Source of the DNA: Nostoc sp. C052
Lineage (GTDB): Bacteria > Cyanobacteriota > Cyanobacteriia > Cyanobacteriales > Nostocaceae
Direction: 5' to 3'
NCBI RefSeq assembly: GCF_013393905.1
Contig: NZ_CP040272.1
Location: 2,914,001 to 2,978,000 of the forward strand
DNA length: 64,000 bases
Both the position numbers and the translations under genes were made by a program. Below the pieces are notes generated by a model that was given only the letters and a program-made list of their open reading frames with translations, did no database searches and was not told the DNA's origin. This document shows positions 16,392 to 25,484 of the stretch, in pieces. Every line of letters starts with the position of its first letter. Within the stretch, counting starts at the first letter, position 1.

Positions 16392-18065
16392 ATGTCTAGT
16401 TTGTTTCGTTGGTCATCAACAAAAGTTGCTTTTCTAGTTCTGGGAATGACAGCTGCGACAATAGCTCCCATCGTAATTTCTGCCCCAGCTTCGTCTCAAA
16501 CTACTGTTCCATCCACTACTCCATCTGCGACACCAGCACCAACTTCAACAGTTAACTTGTCTGATGTCTCCTCAGATTATTGGGCGCGTCCTTTCATTCA
16601 AACCCTGGCTGACAATAACATAATTGCTGGCTTTCCTGATGGCAGCTATCGGCCAAATCAACCTGTGACTCGTGCTGAATTTGCCGCCTTGATTCAAAAA
16701 GCTTTCAGTAACCAAAATCGAGTTCGGCAATTAAGTCCAGGTGGGTTTAGTGATGTTCCTGCTAACTACTGGGCTGCTTCTGCAATTCAAAACGCCTACG
16801 AAACTGGATTTTTGGCAGGCTATCCTGGTAACGTGTTTAAACCAAATCAAGAAATTCCTAGAGTGCAGGGGATTGTTTCTTTAAGTAGTGGCTTGGGTTT
16901 GTCTGGTGGCGATGCGAATACTCTCAGTAGTTTCTATAACGACGCCTCAGCTATCCCCAACTATGCTGTTAATAGTGTGGCAGCAGCGACACTAGGTAAT
17001 CTTGTTGTGAATTACCCGGATGTGAAACAACTTAATCCGCAACAGTCTTTAACTCGTGCTGAAGCTGCGGCACTATTATATCAAGCTTTAGTTAAGCAGG
17101 GAAGGCTACAACCTATTGCTAGCAATCTTCCAGCTAGTCAGTATGTTGTCGCTGGAACTCCAACTAGTACTGATATTGTTGCTCTTGCTGCATCTAGTAG
17201 TTCTTTTACAACTCTGACTTCTTTATTAAAGACATCGGGTTTAGCGGATGTTCTTCAACAGGCTGGCCCTTATACAGTTTTCGCTCCCACCGATCAAGCA
17301 TTTGCTGCTTTGCCTGCTGCTACTTTACAACAGTTACAGCAACCAGAGAATAAAGAAGCATTGATTAAGATTTTGAGATATCATGTGGTTCCCGGTGCGG
17401 TAACTGCTAGTCAACTCTCGTCTGGGAAACTGGAAACCGTTGAAGAAAAACCTGTAAATATTCAAATCGATCGCGCCAACAATCAAGTCTCGGTCAATAA
17501 TGCCAGAGTTCTCCAGGCAGATGTTAAAGCTAGCAATGGTATTATCCATGCAATTAACCAAGTCTTGATCCCGCCTGATGTTAACATCAGTCAGTTAAAT
17601 CAACCGCCAACAGGAAATAATGGTACGCCTGACGTGACAGTAGGTAGAGCTACTCGTGGTGGCAGAAGCTATGTCGGAGTTGCTGGCAATATTGGTTTGA
17701 CCGGAGACAGTACAGCTTTAGGCGAGGGTAACTTTGCAGTGATTAGCAAAGTTGGTCTGACACGTAATATATCAGTGCGACCATCGGTAATATTTGGGAA
17801 CAATACACTGTTTCTAGTTCCCGTGACTTTGGATTGGTCTCCTAGCGCAGCAGGTTCAGTGGGTGAGGAAACGTTCTCTATATCTCCTTATGTGGGTGCT
17901 GGTGTAGCTATTGCCGCTAATAACAATACTGATTTTGGATTACTGCTAACTGGTGGTGTAGATGTTCCTCTCGGTTCTAAATTTACGCTAACGGGTAGTG
18001 CAAATGCTGCTTTTGTCGATAATACTGATGTAGGAATACTATTAGGAGTTGGCTACAACTTCTAA
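16392..18065 (+). CDS. SLH-fasciclin envelope protein with outer-membrane-like C-terminus
   Basis: 557 residues. The signal peptide spans residues ~1-33 (VAFLVLGMTAATIAPIVISA, cleavage near APASSQ). A Ser/Thr/Pro linker and three S-layer-homology repeats follow at ~55-240 (DYWARPFIQTLADNNIIAGF, then NYWAASAIQNAYETGFLAGY). A fasciclin domain lies at ~258-393 (GPYTVFAPTDQAFAALP, then YHVVPGAVTA, then NGIIHAINQVLIPP). The last ~145 residues are amphipathic beta-strands ending in GVGYNF with a terminal Phe, as in outer-membrane barrels. It probably links peptidoglycan or secondary wall polymer to the outer membrane and mediates adhesion. The start has a strong ribosome binding site. Convergent with the debranching enzyme. 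Confidence 0.85.
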   Translation: MSSLFRWSSTKVAFLVLGMTAATIAPIVISAPASSQTTVPSTTPSATPAPTSTVNLSDVSSDYWARPFIQTLADNNIIAGFPDGSYRPNQPVTRAEFAALIQKAFSNQNRVRQLSPGGFSDVPANYWAASAIQNAYETGFLAGYPGNVFKPNQEIPRVQGIVSLSSGLGLSGGDANTLSSFYNDASAIPNYAVNSVAAATLGNLVVNYPDVKQLNPQQSLTRAEAAALLYQALVKQGRLQPIASNLPASQYVVAGTPTSTDIVALAASSSSFTTLTSLLKTSGLADVLQQAGPYTVFAPTDQAFAALPAATLQQLQQPENKEALIKILRYHVVPGAVTASQLSSGKLETVEEKPVNIQIDRANNQVSVNNARVLQADVKASNGIIHAINQVLIPPDVNISQLNQPPTGNNGTPDVTVGRATRGGRSYVGVAGNIGLTGDSTALGEGNFAVISKVGLTRNISVRPSVIFGNNTLFLVPVTLDWSPSAAGSVGEETFSISPYVGAGVAIAANNNTDFGLLLTGGVDVPLGSKFTLTGSANAAFVDNTDVGILLGVGYNF

Positions 18066-18317
18066 ATGAAAGGGAGTTGGGAGTGGGGAAACTAAGCCGC
18101 TTAACATCGGGCGGGGTTTCAACTAATATGCGATACAAGGATTTTATCGCTTACGTTAACATCGGGCGAAAGCGTGTAGCGGGACGAAGTACGGCTTTAA
18201 ACCTTTTTCCTTGCTCATATATTCCCTACTCCCGATTCCCGATTCCCTACTCCCCGCCCCGTTCGCCTAGCCTCTCCAAGAGTTGGGGCAGTAAATAGCT
18301 GTAAGTTATTCCCAGCA
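18066..18317. repeat. Spacer with dispersed repeats
   Basis: The word ttaacatcgggcg occurs twice (18101 and 18156). It is followed by gcgtgtagcgggacgaagta and an array of gattccc/actccc words (18230-18260). All are Nostoc-type dispersed repeats; no gene. Confidence 0.5.
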
Positions 18318-20348
18318 TCAACTCTCTGTCGCCAACCAAGCACGTAAAACTTCGGCTACTGTCCATGCTTGGGCAATACATCCCCGTGGAGTCATTGGCG
18401 CATCACCATCAAAAATTTCGCTGAGACTACCAAGACCGTGGGCAGTGAGATGATTAGCCATTGGTTCCAAAAATTGACGAGCCTGTTCAGGGTTTTTGTA
18501 GACGCGCAGGTGTGCTAAGACAAATGGCCCCAACAACCAGCCCCAGACGGTTCCCTGATGGTAAGCTCCATCACGTTGATACTGATTGCCACCGTATTTT
18601 CCCTGGTACTGGGGATGGTCGGGAGCTAGCGAGAGTCCTTCCCTTCGGGACGCTGCGCGAACAGACACGCTACGCGATCGCAATCCATGAGAAGTCAGCA
18701 GCATTCGCCCACAAGCCTCCACCACACCCTTTTGCTGGGCAGGTGTCAGCGGACTTTCTGGTAATGACACAGCAAATATTTGGTTAGGACGCAACAACGC
18801 ATCATCACCATCAGGACTATCTAAAACGTCATAGCAATAACCTGTCTCTTCATTCCAGAAGCGAGAAAATCTATACTTAGCCCGATCGGCCATTGCCTCA
18901 TATTCTTGGTGTGGTTTACCAAGATGACGGGCAAACTTTGCCATTGTCCGTAAAGCATTATACCAGAGGACATTAACTTCAATTGGTTTGCCAATTCGGG
19001 GCGTAACCACCCAATTATCAACCTTGGCATCCATCCAGGTCAGTTGTACGCCAGCAACGCCAGCATAAAGTAAGCCATCGGCTGCATCAAGGTGGATATT
19101 GTAGCGTGTACCGCGACAGTGCCAATCAATGATATCTGCAAGTATGGGAAAGAGTTCACTAAGCAAATTATCATCGTCTGTAGCACTGTAGTAGGTGCGG
19201 ACTGCTTCAAAATACCAGAGAGTGGCATCGACTGTATTATATTCTGGTTGCTCACCCGCATCGGGAAAGCGATTAGGCAGCATACCTTGGTCTACATGTC
19301 TGGCAAAGGTGCGAAGAATTGAGCGCGCTATCTCTGGACGACCAGTGGAAATTGTCAAACCAGGTAGACTAATCATAGTGTCGCGTCCCCAGTCGCTAAA
19401 CCAGTGATAACCAGCAATGATGGTTTTGCCGTAGGGGTCTTCTGGCGCTGGGCGATCGACAATAAACTGGTCAGCAGCTAGTACTAAATGGTTGATCCAG
19501 CTAGGTGATTCCTTAGTTTTCAGGGGTCGATTAGTTTTCCAAAATCCCGTTAATTTCTGCTCTTGAGCGCGACGTAACTTCAGCGCAGCTTCGCCATTGA
19601 GATTTGGTTGTTTTTCTGTGCTGGCTAGAAAGGCGATCGCTTCCCCAGGATTCAGTGTAACTTCAAAGGTGGCGGCGTGGAGGTGGTCTTCTTTGTCGCT
19701 CAATCCCCGATAGCGTTCAACTGCTAAGTCAAAGTCATAATACCAATTGTTGACAACAGATATACTAGCGCGTGAATCGCTCACTAGATACAGTGGTACA
19801 GCACCCGGATAAGCAGTTACACAAATCCCCTGTTCCACCTCCTCAACAGACATTTGCCAACCATTGCTTTGAGTATCGCTGTGATAATCGCGGTAGTTGA
19901 CCATTGATTTCAGTGTCAACTTCAGCGGTTGAGTGGCACGACGCAGAGTATATTGGACATAAGTTGTATTCGCGCCTTGTTGCATCCACACCCGTTTTTC
20001 TAACAAGGCATCGGCAATAGCAAAACGCCATACAGCAATTGTACCTTCCAGAGAAAAACGCTCAATATGTTTATAACCGTCGGGACTGACAATACCATTT
20101 GCCCAACGATTGGCATGTAAAGGATAAGAGCGGGTATCATACAATACAGTTTCATCTAGTTTTGTCAGCATTAAAGTGCGACCCAAAGGTGGTTTCAATG
20201 CTGCTACTAGTAGTCCGTGATAGCGGCGGGTCAATAAACCAGCCACAGTCCCAGAGGCGTAACCACCAATACCATTGGTAACTAACCACTCCCGTGATTC
20301 TGCAATGTCAAGATTGCCGCAGATTTCCCGCCCAAATTCTATACACAT
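18318..20348 (-). CDS. Glycogen debranching enzyme (amylo-alpha-1,6-glucosidase type)
   Basis: 676 residues. Residues ~1-260 are the GDE N-terminal beta-sandwich domain (EWLVTNGIGGYASGTVAGL, then RRYHGLLVAALKPPLGRTL). Residues ~290-670 are the (alpha/alpha)6 catalytic domain of GH133, with AGYHWFSDWGRDTMISLPGL, then EYNTVDATLWYFEAV, then YQRDGAYHQGTVWGWLLGPF. It would hydrolyse alpha-1,6 branch residues of glycogen. Residues 559-573 (nucleotides 18674-18630) are an Arg/Ser-rich insert that interrupts the conserved run GLRS/LAPDHPQY; see the separate finding. It starts with ATG at 20348 (MCIEFGREICGNL). Monocistronic and convergent with the SLH gene. Confidence 0.9.
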   Translation of the reverse strand: MCIEFGREICGNLDIAESREWLVTNGIGGYASGTVAGLLTRRYHGLLVAALKPPLGRTLMLTKLDETVLYDTRSYPLHANRWANGIVSPDGYKHIERFSLEGTIAVWRFAIADALLEKRVWMQQGANTTYVQYTLRRATQPLKLTLKSMVNYRDYHSDTQSNGWQMSVEEVEQGICVTAYPGAVPLYLVSDSRASISVVNNWYYDFDLAVERYRGLSDKEDHLHAATFEVTLNPGEAIAFLASTEKQPNLNGEAALKLRRAQEQKLTGFWKTNRPLKTKESPSWINHLVLAADQFIVDRPAPEDPYGKTIIAGYHWFSDWGRDTMISLPGLTISTGRPEIARSILRTFARHVDQGMLPNRFPDAGEQPEYNTVDATLWYFEAVRTYYSATDDDNLLSELFPILADIIDWHCRGTRYNIHLDAADGLLYAGVAGVQLTWMDAKVDNWVVTPRIGKPIEVNVLWYNALRTMAKFARHLGKPHQEYEAMADRAKYRFSRFWNEETGYCYDVLDSPDGDDALLRPNQIFAVSLPESPLTPAQQKGVVEACGRMLLTSHGLRSRSVSVRAASRREGLSLAPDHPQYQGKYGGNQYQRDGAYHQGTVWGWLLGPFVLAHLRVYKNPEQARQFLEPMANHLTAHGLGSLSEIFDGDAPMTPRGCIAQAWTVAEVLRAWLATES
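18630..18674 (-). repeat. 45-bp in-frame palindromic repeat inside the debranching-enzyme gene
   Basis: On the plus strand it reads gagagtccttcccttcggga then cgctgcgcgaacagacacgc. It belongs to the same repeat family as ctacgagacgctacgcgaac at about 41670 and ctacaagacgctacgccaac at about 44592. It encodes 15 residues between conserved blocks. Confidence 0.65.
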
Positions 20349-20501
20349 AAGTCACGTCGCTTTGCTCTAAATTCAAAATTAAGCTTTTCTCTCTGCGTTT
20401 TCTATGCATCTGCGATTTAAAAGTAATTTATTGAACCACAGAGGCGCAGAGAACACGGAGAAAAGAGAAATTATTGTCTAAAAATTTTACCCACCAAAGG
20501 G

Positions 20502-21158
20502 CTACTCTAACTTTTGTGAGGTTGGGGATTTATCCTCAGTTATTTGAGATTCATTCACTAGAGGATTGAGGACGACTTCATTAGCTACACTATCAGCTTT
20601 CCGGGCGCGAATTGCTGGACGCGATCGCTTGTAACCAGCTCTTTCAGCCTTTTGGTGTTCGTAATCAATCAATCTGCCATAATATTCGTGCTTGCTTAAA
20701 TTCATCGACAAGAAAATATGCTGGCGGATATTACCAAAACCTTTGCGGTTAAAAAACTTTAATGCTGAAGTATTGGTGGGGTCAGTGTCTACCAGCATAA
20801 AACGCGCGCCATCTTCAATCATCCGAGCGACGACTTTATCAACCAATTTGTCTGCTACTCCTCGACGCTGATACTTCGGGCTAACTCCCAGCCATAAAAT
20901 ATATCCATAAGTCCAAGATGCTTTGGTGATGATGGTTCCCAAAATGAATCCGGCTAATTCTCCATCTGTTTCAGCCACAAGGCAATATTCTGGATCGGTA
21001 TTGTAAAGTCCAATCACCTCCCATTCATCCCAGGTGCGGTACAAATAAGGATATAAATCGCTGGTAAATAACCCTTCTCCCAAGTGGTAAACGGGAGCAA
21101 TGTCATCAATTCCTAATTCACGGACATAAATGGCTTCAGTTTCGTCAAAATTTTTCAT
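20502..21158 (-). CDS. GNAT-family N-acetyltransferase, RimI-like
   Basis: 218 residues. The GNAT core occupies residues ~10-155, with the acetyl-CoA loop VSPKYQRRGVADKLVDKVVA and a C-terminal TNTSALKFFNRKGFGNIRQH. A ~60-residue hydrophilic tail (AIRARKADSVANEVVL) follows and is unlike typical RimI. The start is ATG at 21158. The acceptor is unknown. Downstream (20380-20470) is a dispersed repeat (accacagaggcgcagagaac) also found at about 41700. Confidence 0.85.
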   Translation of the reverse strand: MKNFDETEAIYVRELGIDDIAPVYHLGEGLFTSDLYPYLYRTWDEWEVIGLYNTDPEYCLVAETDGELAGFILGTIITKASWTYGYILWLGVSPKYQRRGVADKLVDKVVARMIEDGARFMLVDTDPTNTSALKFFNRKGFGNIRQHIFLSMNLSKHEYYGRLIDYEHQKAERAGYKRSRPAIRARKADSVANEVVLNPLVNESQITEDKSPTSQKLE

Positions 21159-21419
21159 AACTATGGATGGAAGTTGTGATTCTTTAATATAGATATTTAT
21201 TTAATTTTAACGATACCGATATAGCAATTTTCAACTGCGTAGGATAGAGATCATTGTAGGGTAGCACAACTGTGCTAACCCATCTGTGTATTTAATTCAG
21301 ATGCAATCCATATAAAAATTTAATAGATAAAATTTTATTGTATCTATTAAATTTGTATGTATGACTGGCTTGAAAAAGTGCAAAACTAAAAAATGAATAG
21401 TATTGATTTAAGGTAAGCT

Positions 21420-24230
21420 TCACTCTTGTGTCTGCTCTTCTTTATCAGTTGTTTGCTCAGAGGATTGCCTAAGTTTTTCTACCTGTGATACAGACCCAAG
21501 TAAGTTGGTACTAGCCTGTATTGCGTATTCTTTCAGACTATTTTCACCGTGTTGTACTAAATATTCAATTCTTTCAATCAAAATTTTTAATTGTCGATCA
21601 GCTCTACTATGGAAAAAAGTTGGAAAATTGAACAATAAATTTCTAACTTTTTCTTGTTGCTCTAGTATACTAAAAAATCTTTCTGAGGTTACTACAGCAA
21701 TAAACTTACATAAATTTATGTGAGTTTCTAGTGCAGATTCTTCATCGAAGAAATTGAAAATCCCAGGTAACTGTATTTTTGTTCTCTCAGTTAATCTCCA
21801 AAAACTTCCATGCCAAAAGCCAAATAAAACGCATAAATTTCTATCTAAGCAGGATTGTTTTATTGCTATATCTGCAAGTTTACCAAGAGCATCAGCTGCA
21901 TCATAATGTTTTATTTCTAATAAAATTAAAGATATAACAAAATCCCATTTAGCTGATTTTTGTTCTCCTGTTAATATCCGTTTTCCTACTTGTAACAAAC
22001 TATTTATACAGCTACTATCTTTTTCACTAAGTAAGAAACTTACCGAGTGAACAACTTCCAAATTATCCAACGCTGCTAATACCTGCTCCATTACTATCTG
22101 TTTGTTAAGCGTATTAAGAATGTTTTTGATTTTCCAAGATATTGGTTCATCTCCTTTTATTCCTATTTCTTCAGACAGGGATAAAAGTTGATTTATCACT
22201 TCTTTTTGAATTAATAATCCAGGATTTTCAGCAGCAGCTAAACAATTTCCTGCTAATATGACTGCTTGTGAATTATTGGTTTGAATCAATGCTTTTAAAA
22301 TATTTTCTACAGAATCTTTTGAAGCAATTCCTGCATAAAGGGCCATAACCTCTGACCATTGAGGATTTGACCACTGAGAAAAGAGAAAAAAGCGATCATA
22401 ATTTTTAGCCTCTTCTTTATAGTCTCCTTCCTTAATCGAAAGTGCAGCTAGATATTCTTGGAATGTTAAGTGAGAAAAGCCATAAATACCTGGTCTGCGT
22501 TCTACTAACAATCCGCTTCTATCTCGAATATTTGCTAATATTTGCTTTACATCAGCTTTTTCGCCAACTTCATCAAGGGAATTTAAAAAAGACTGCTCAA
22601 TCTTACTTTCTTCAATTTCAGCTACACCTTCAACTTGCATTTCAATAGCTAACCGACGCAGCAGTAACATCTTGCGAGGAAGTGGCAATCCTAGAATAGC
22701 TTCTGGGAGCCCTCGTTTTTGATCCCAATGAAATAGTAAGCCTTCAACGCACCTTTGGTACAAAACTACTCGGCGATTAGGTAATTTGCCACCTTCATAC
22801 TTTTGCACCAAGCAAAGTGTGGATAGCATTAGAGGGTTTGCAGCAATTCGTCGGACATAAGGGTTACTTTGAGCGCTTTCAACTAGTGTTAAAGCACTGT
22901 TGGTACTTGCTTGCTCAATTTCCTGTGGAGATTTACTTTCAGATAATTCGATAGCTGTTGTCCAACGTTGAACATATTCATGAATTTGGTCTGAGGTGAA
23001 GTTACAGAGTGTAACTTCGGTGAAACCTAGTTTTTGAAATTCTTCTGATTGATAGCCAGCAGGTCTTGAAGAAATGACATATCTCGAATTCGGATACATT
23101 TCCACAAAAGCCGTTATCCATGCCATTACTGCTTGACGCTTGTCTGGTATGACTTCATCAAGTCCATCAATTAAAAGCAGAACTCTACCTACTTCTAACT
23201 GACGTTCCAAAAAGCCAGGACACTTATCAGATAATACTTGATTCCCTTCAGCAGCTTGTAGTAACTTATCTGCTCCTGGTAAGTTCTTGAAATCTAACTC
23301 TCGGATTTTCACAAGAACAGGTACTACACCCTTGGTTTCACCAAATAAAATGTCACGGTTCGCAGCAACCAAAAGGAGATGTTGTAATAAAGTAGTTTTT
23401 CCACTCCCTGGCAAACCTACAATCGCACATTTTTTGTGTTCCGGGATAAATGTTTCTGCTGGTATTCTCTTATCTTCACTTTCTCCACGGGATATGAAAT
23501 TTTGTCTTTCGTCTTCAAGCGAAATCAAACATTCAATTTGTTGAGTTTCAGTTTCTTGTTCCTGGAATAATTTGCTTATACTAATAACATCAGGCTCGAC
23601 AAAAACTGTTGTTAAATCTAGAGAAACACTAGAAGAGGCCCGTAAGGTAGAAGCGTCTATCCTAGCAAGTTTTCGTAGTAGATATGATCTGTAATATAGA
23701 TTCTCAAACTTTTCATCATAACCTTCTCCACCACTTCCAATTTTATCAATAATTTCGTTTAATTTACCTAAAATTTTGTCGATTCCCTCAAAATTTCGTT
23801 TCCAACCTTCTTTTTCCCAATCAGCAAAACTCAATGCAACTTCACAGAGTCTTTCTGCTGATACTTGGAGAGCTATTCCAAATAGGTACTCTAATTTCTC
23901 TTCTCTAATGGACTGAGGAATAGGATATTTCTCTAAAATCTGGTCAACCACTTTTTCTGGTTTCAGCGATGCTGATGCAAGTAATTCCGCATTTATTTGT
24001 GATGCATTGATTGCTTCTTGGACTTCGTAAATAATTAACTCTACTCGACTTTCACTTAATTTTTCACTTTCAAAGTAATTATTTAGCAATTGTCCTGCGA
24101 CATCAGCACACTCGCCTATCTTGCGTTCTACATTTCTCTGGTTGAGAAAATTACCAATCTTATCTTTGACTGGTGCTAAAATTACTCCCCCTAGAAGCTT
24201 CTCAAAGAATCCGATAGAACTATCTAGCAT
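21420..24230 (-). CDS. NACHT-domain NTPase (bacterial NLR-like), candidate defence protein
   Basis: About 936 residues from the ATG at 24230 (MLDSSIGFFEKLL). Residues 1-200 form a helical N-terminal domain without a recognisable effector enzyme. A NACHT module follows: Walker A IVGLPGSGKTTLL at ~272, Walker B LLLIDGLDEV at ~352, the sensor-like SSRPAGYQ, the winged-helix region and GFSHLTFQEYLAAL near 590. The last ~350 residues are helical repeats. This is the STAND organisation of bacterial NACHT proteins, several of which protect against phage by ligand-triggered oligomerisation. It stands alone, is AT-rich relative to its neighbours, and has a 160-base AT-rich upstream region with a perfect TTTGTACAAA palindrome. 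A defence function is inference. Confidence 0.85.
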   Translation of the reverse strand: MLDSSIGFFEKLLGGVILAPVKDKIGNFLNQRNVERKIGECADVAGQLLNNYFESEKLSESRVELIIYEVQEAINASQINAELLASASLKPEKVVDQILEKYPIPQSIREEKLEYLFGIALQVSAERLCEVALSFADWEKEGWKRNFEGIDKILGKLNEIIDKIGSGGEGYDEKFENLYYRSYLLRKLARIDASTLRASSSVSLDLTTVFVEPDVISISKLFQEQETETQQIECLISLEDERQNFISRGESEDKRIPAETFIPEHKKCAIVGLPGSGKTTLLQHLLLVAANRDILFGETKGVVPVLVKIRELDFKNLPGADKLLQAAEGNQVLSDKCPGFLERQLEVGRVLLLIDGLDEVIPDKRQAVMAWITAFVEMYPNSRYVISSRPAGYQSEEFQKLGFTEVTLCNFTSDQIHEYVQRWTTAIELSESKSPQEIEQASTNSALTLVESAQSNPYVRRIAANPLMLSTLCLVQKYEGGKLPNRRVVLYQRCVEGLLFHWDQKRGLPEAILGLPLPRKMLLLRRLAIEMQVEGVAEIEESKIEQSFLNSLDEVGEKADVKQILANIRDRSGLLVERRPGIYGFSHLTFQEYLAALSIKEGDYKEEAKNYDRFFLFSQWSNPQWSEVMALYAGIASKDSVENILKALIQTNNSQAVILAGNCLAAAENPGLLIQKEVINQLLSLSEEIGIKGDEPISWKIKNILNTLNKQIVMEQVLAALDNLEVVHSVSFLLSEKDSSCINSLLQVGKRILTGEQKSAKWDFVISLILLEIKHYDAADALGKLADIAIKQSCLDRNLCVLFGFWHGSFWRLTERTKIQLPGIFNFFDEESALETHINLCKFIAVVTSERFFSILEQQEKVRNLLFNFPTFFHSRADRQLKILIERIEYLVQHGENSLKEYAIQASTNLLGSVSQVEKLRQSSEQTTDKEEQTQE

Positions 24231-24379
24231 ACTTGTATAGATATTATATTTTTTGTAAATTGTTACAAATTTATATTGGTTGTATTTGTTAATTAATAAC
24301 AAATTTTCAGCTATACATATAAATTAACTGCATTATTGTAACATAAAAGATATTGACAAAGTAAATACATATACATAAA

Positions 24380-24389
24380 TTTGTACAAA
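24380..24389. promoter_or_regulatory. TTTGTACAAA palindrome upstream of the NACHT gene
   Basis: A perfect 10-base palindrome in the AT-rich spacer before the NACHT gene, with further ttgtac/gtaca words at about 24393 and 24421. A possible operator, but palindromes of this size occur by chance in AT-rich DNA. Confidence 0.25.
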
Positions 24390-24465
24390 AAAGTACTGAA
24401 GTATTTATTACATAATAAAATTTGTACGTAAATTGTTACTTACAATAATCGATATTCATCGAATA

Positions 24466-25266
24466 TCAAAGTGAGATTTCCTGAATACTGTCAAAATTTG
24501 GCAATGAGTCTTTCACTGCTTCTTCAGTAGCTTGGATGCGGTCGCACCTCTTGGCAAATTGACAATAATCACAGTTTTTACTACCCTCCACAACTTGCGG
24601 AAACTGTTGGTTATTTTGGTAATTTTCTAGCCAATTAGTTAACTGGCTTAATAGTTGATTAAGTTTCTTTGTTGTTTGTGCGTGTTGAGCATTACTGTAA
24701 TTAAATTTAATATTTTGGGGTTTGCCTTCAGATTGGACAAACCAATAAGTCATGGAAATCTTTTCTGGCAAATAGTCGCTAGTTTCTGCCAATACATACA
24801 GATAAAGCCGTGTTTGCCAGTTGGATTCTAACTTGCGTTTATTGGGTGGCTTTGGATAAGTTTTCCAGTCGAGAATTTGCGCTTGTTGGTTATCTGCAAT
24901 CAATAAATCATAGACAACTATCAGCAAATAATCTTGAAGTTGCAGAGTGCGATAGTGTTCACTTTCACGGAAAGTTTGATTATCAGATGCAGCCGTTAAG
25001 ATTTCTGGGGCTGCATCGGCAAAACCTAGCATCCAGCTTTGCAATTGAGCATCTGCTTGCAGGAAACTATCAATAGGCAAACCCATTTCTCGCTGCTGCA
25101 TTAGCAAGTGAAAGCGACTACCTAAAGTTAGCCGTTCTTCTTGTTCTGGATTTGAGGGCGAATTGAGTTTTTCTAAGTAGGTATGTTGAAATTTACGCGG
25201 ACAAACTTCTAGTAAGTTAAGTTGTCCTTGAGACAGTCGCAATATTTGAGTGGAAGTTGATAGCAT
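24466..25266 (-). CDS. RecB/Cas4-like PD-(D/E)XK nuclease with Fe-S cysteines
   Basis: 266 residues. The N-terminal SQGQLNLLEVCPRKFQHTYL matches the start of RecB-family PD-(D/E)XK nucleases. The catalytic core includes a Glu/Asp-bearing strand and AQILDWKTY (the D...xK part of the motif). The C-terminal CDYCQFAKRC together with Cys22 would ligate an iron-sulphur cluster, as in Cas4/AddB-type proteins. Cas genes are absent nearby, so this is a stand-alone housekeeping-type RecB-like nuclease. It is 163 bases upstream of the NACHT start site and on the same strand, so co-transcription is conceivable. Start ATG at 25266. Confidence 0.8.
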   Translation of the reverse strand: MLSTSTQILRLSQGQLNLLEVCPRKFQHTYLEKLNSPSNPEQEERLTLGSRFHLLMQQREMGLPIDSFLQADAQLQSWMLGFADAAPEILTAASDNQTFRESEHYRTLQLQDYLLIVVYDLLIADNQQAQILDWKTYPKPPNKRKLESNWQTRLYLYVLAETSDYLPEKISMTYWFVQSEGKPQNIKFNYSNAQHAQTTKKLNQLLSQLTNWLENYQNNQQFPQVVEGSKNCDYCQFAKRCDRIQATEEAVKDSLPNFDSIQEISL

Positions 25267-25484
25267 TCTTCTATTTTAGCTATTTCACCGTAAGCCTCCC
25301 ACGGATATAAGATAGATGTGTGTTCACTTTCTCAATTCTGGTAACGGGGTTGAGAAAGTCAGCATTAGTTGACCATAATTTCTGGTATGAAAATATACTA
25401 ATAATTTATACTCAAATGCTGAAAAACGGAGTTTTGAGCATTAGATGAGCATCTGAGAGAGTCAAAGCTGAAAGTGCTGGTGTT

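Noticed and set aside
24466..25266. Cas4 assignment for the RecB-like nuclease
   Set aside because: Similar fold and cysteines, but no CRISPR array or other cas genes in the window.
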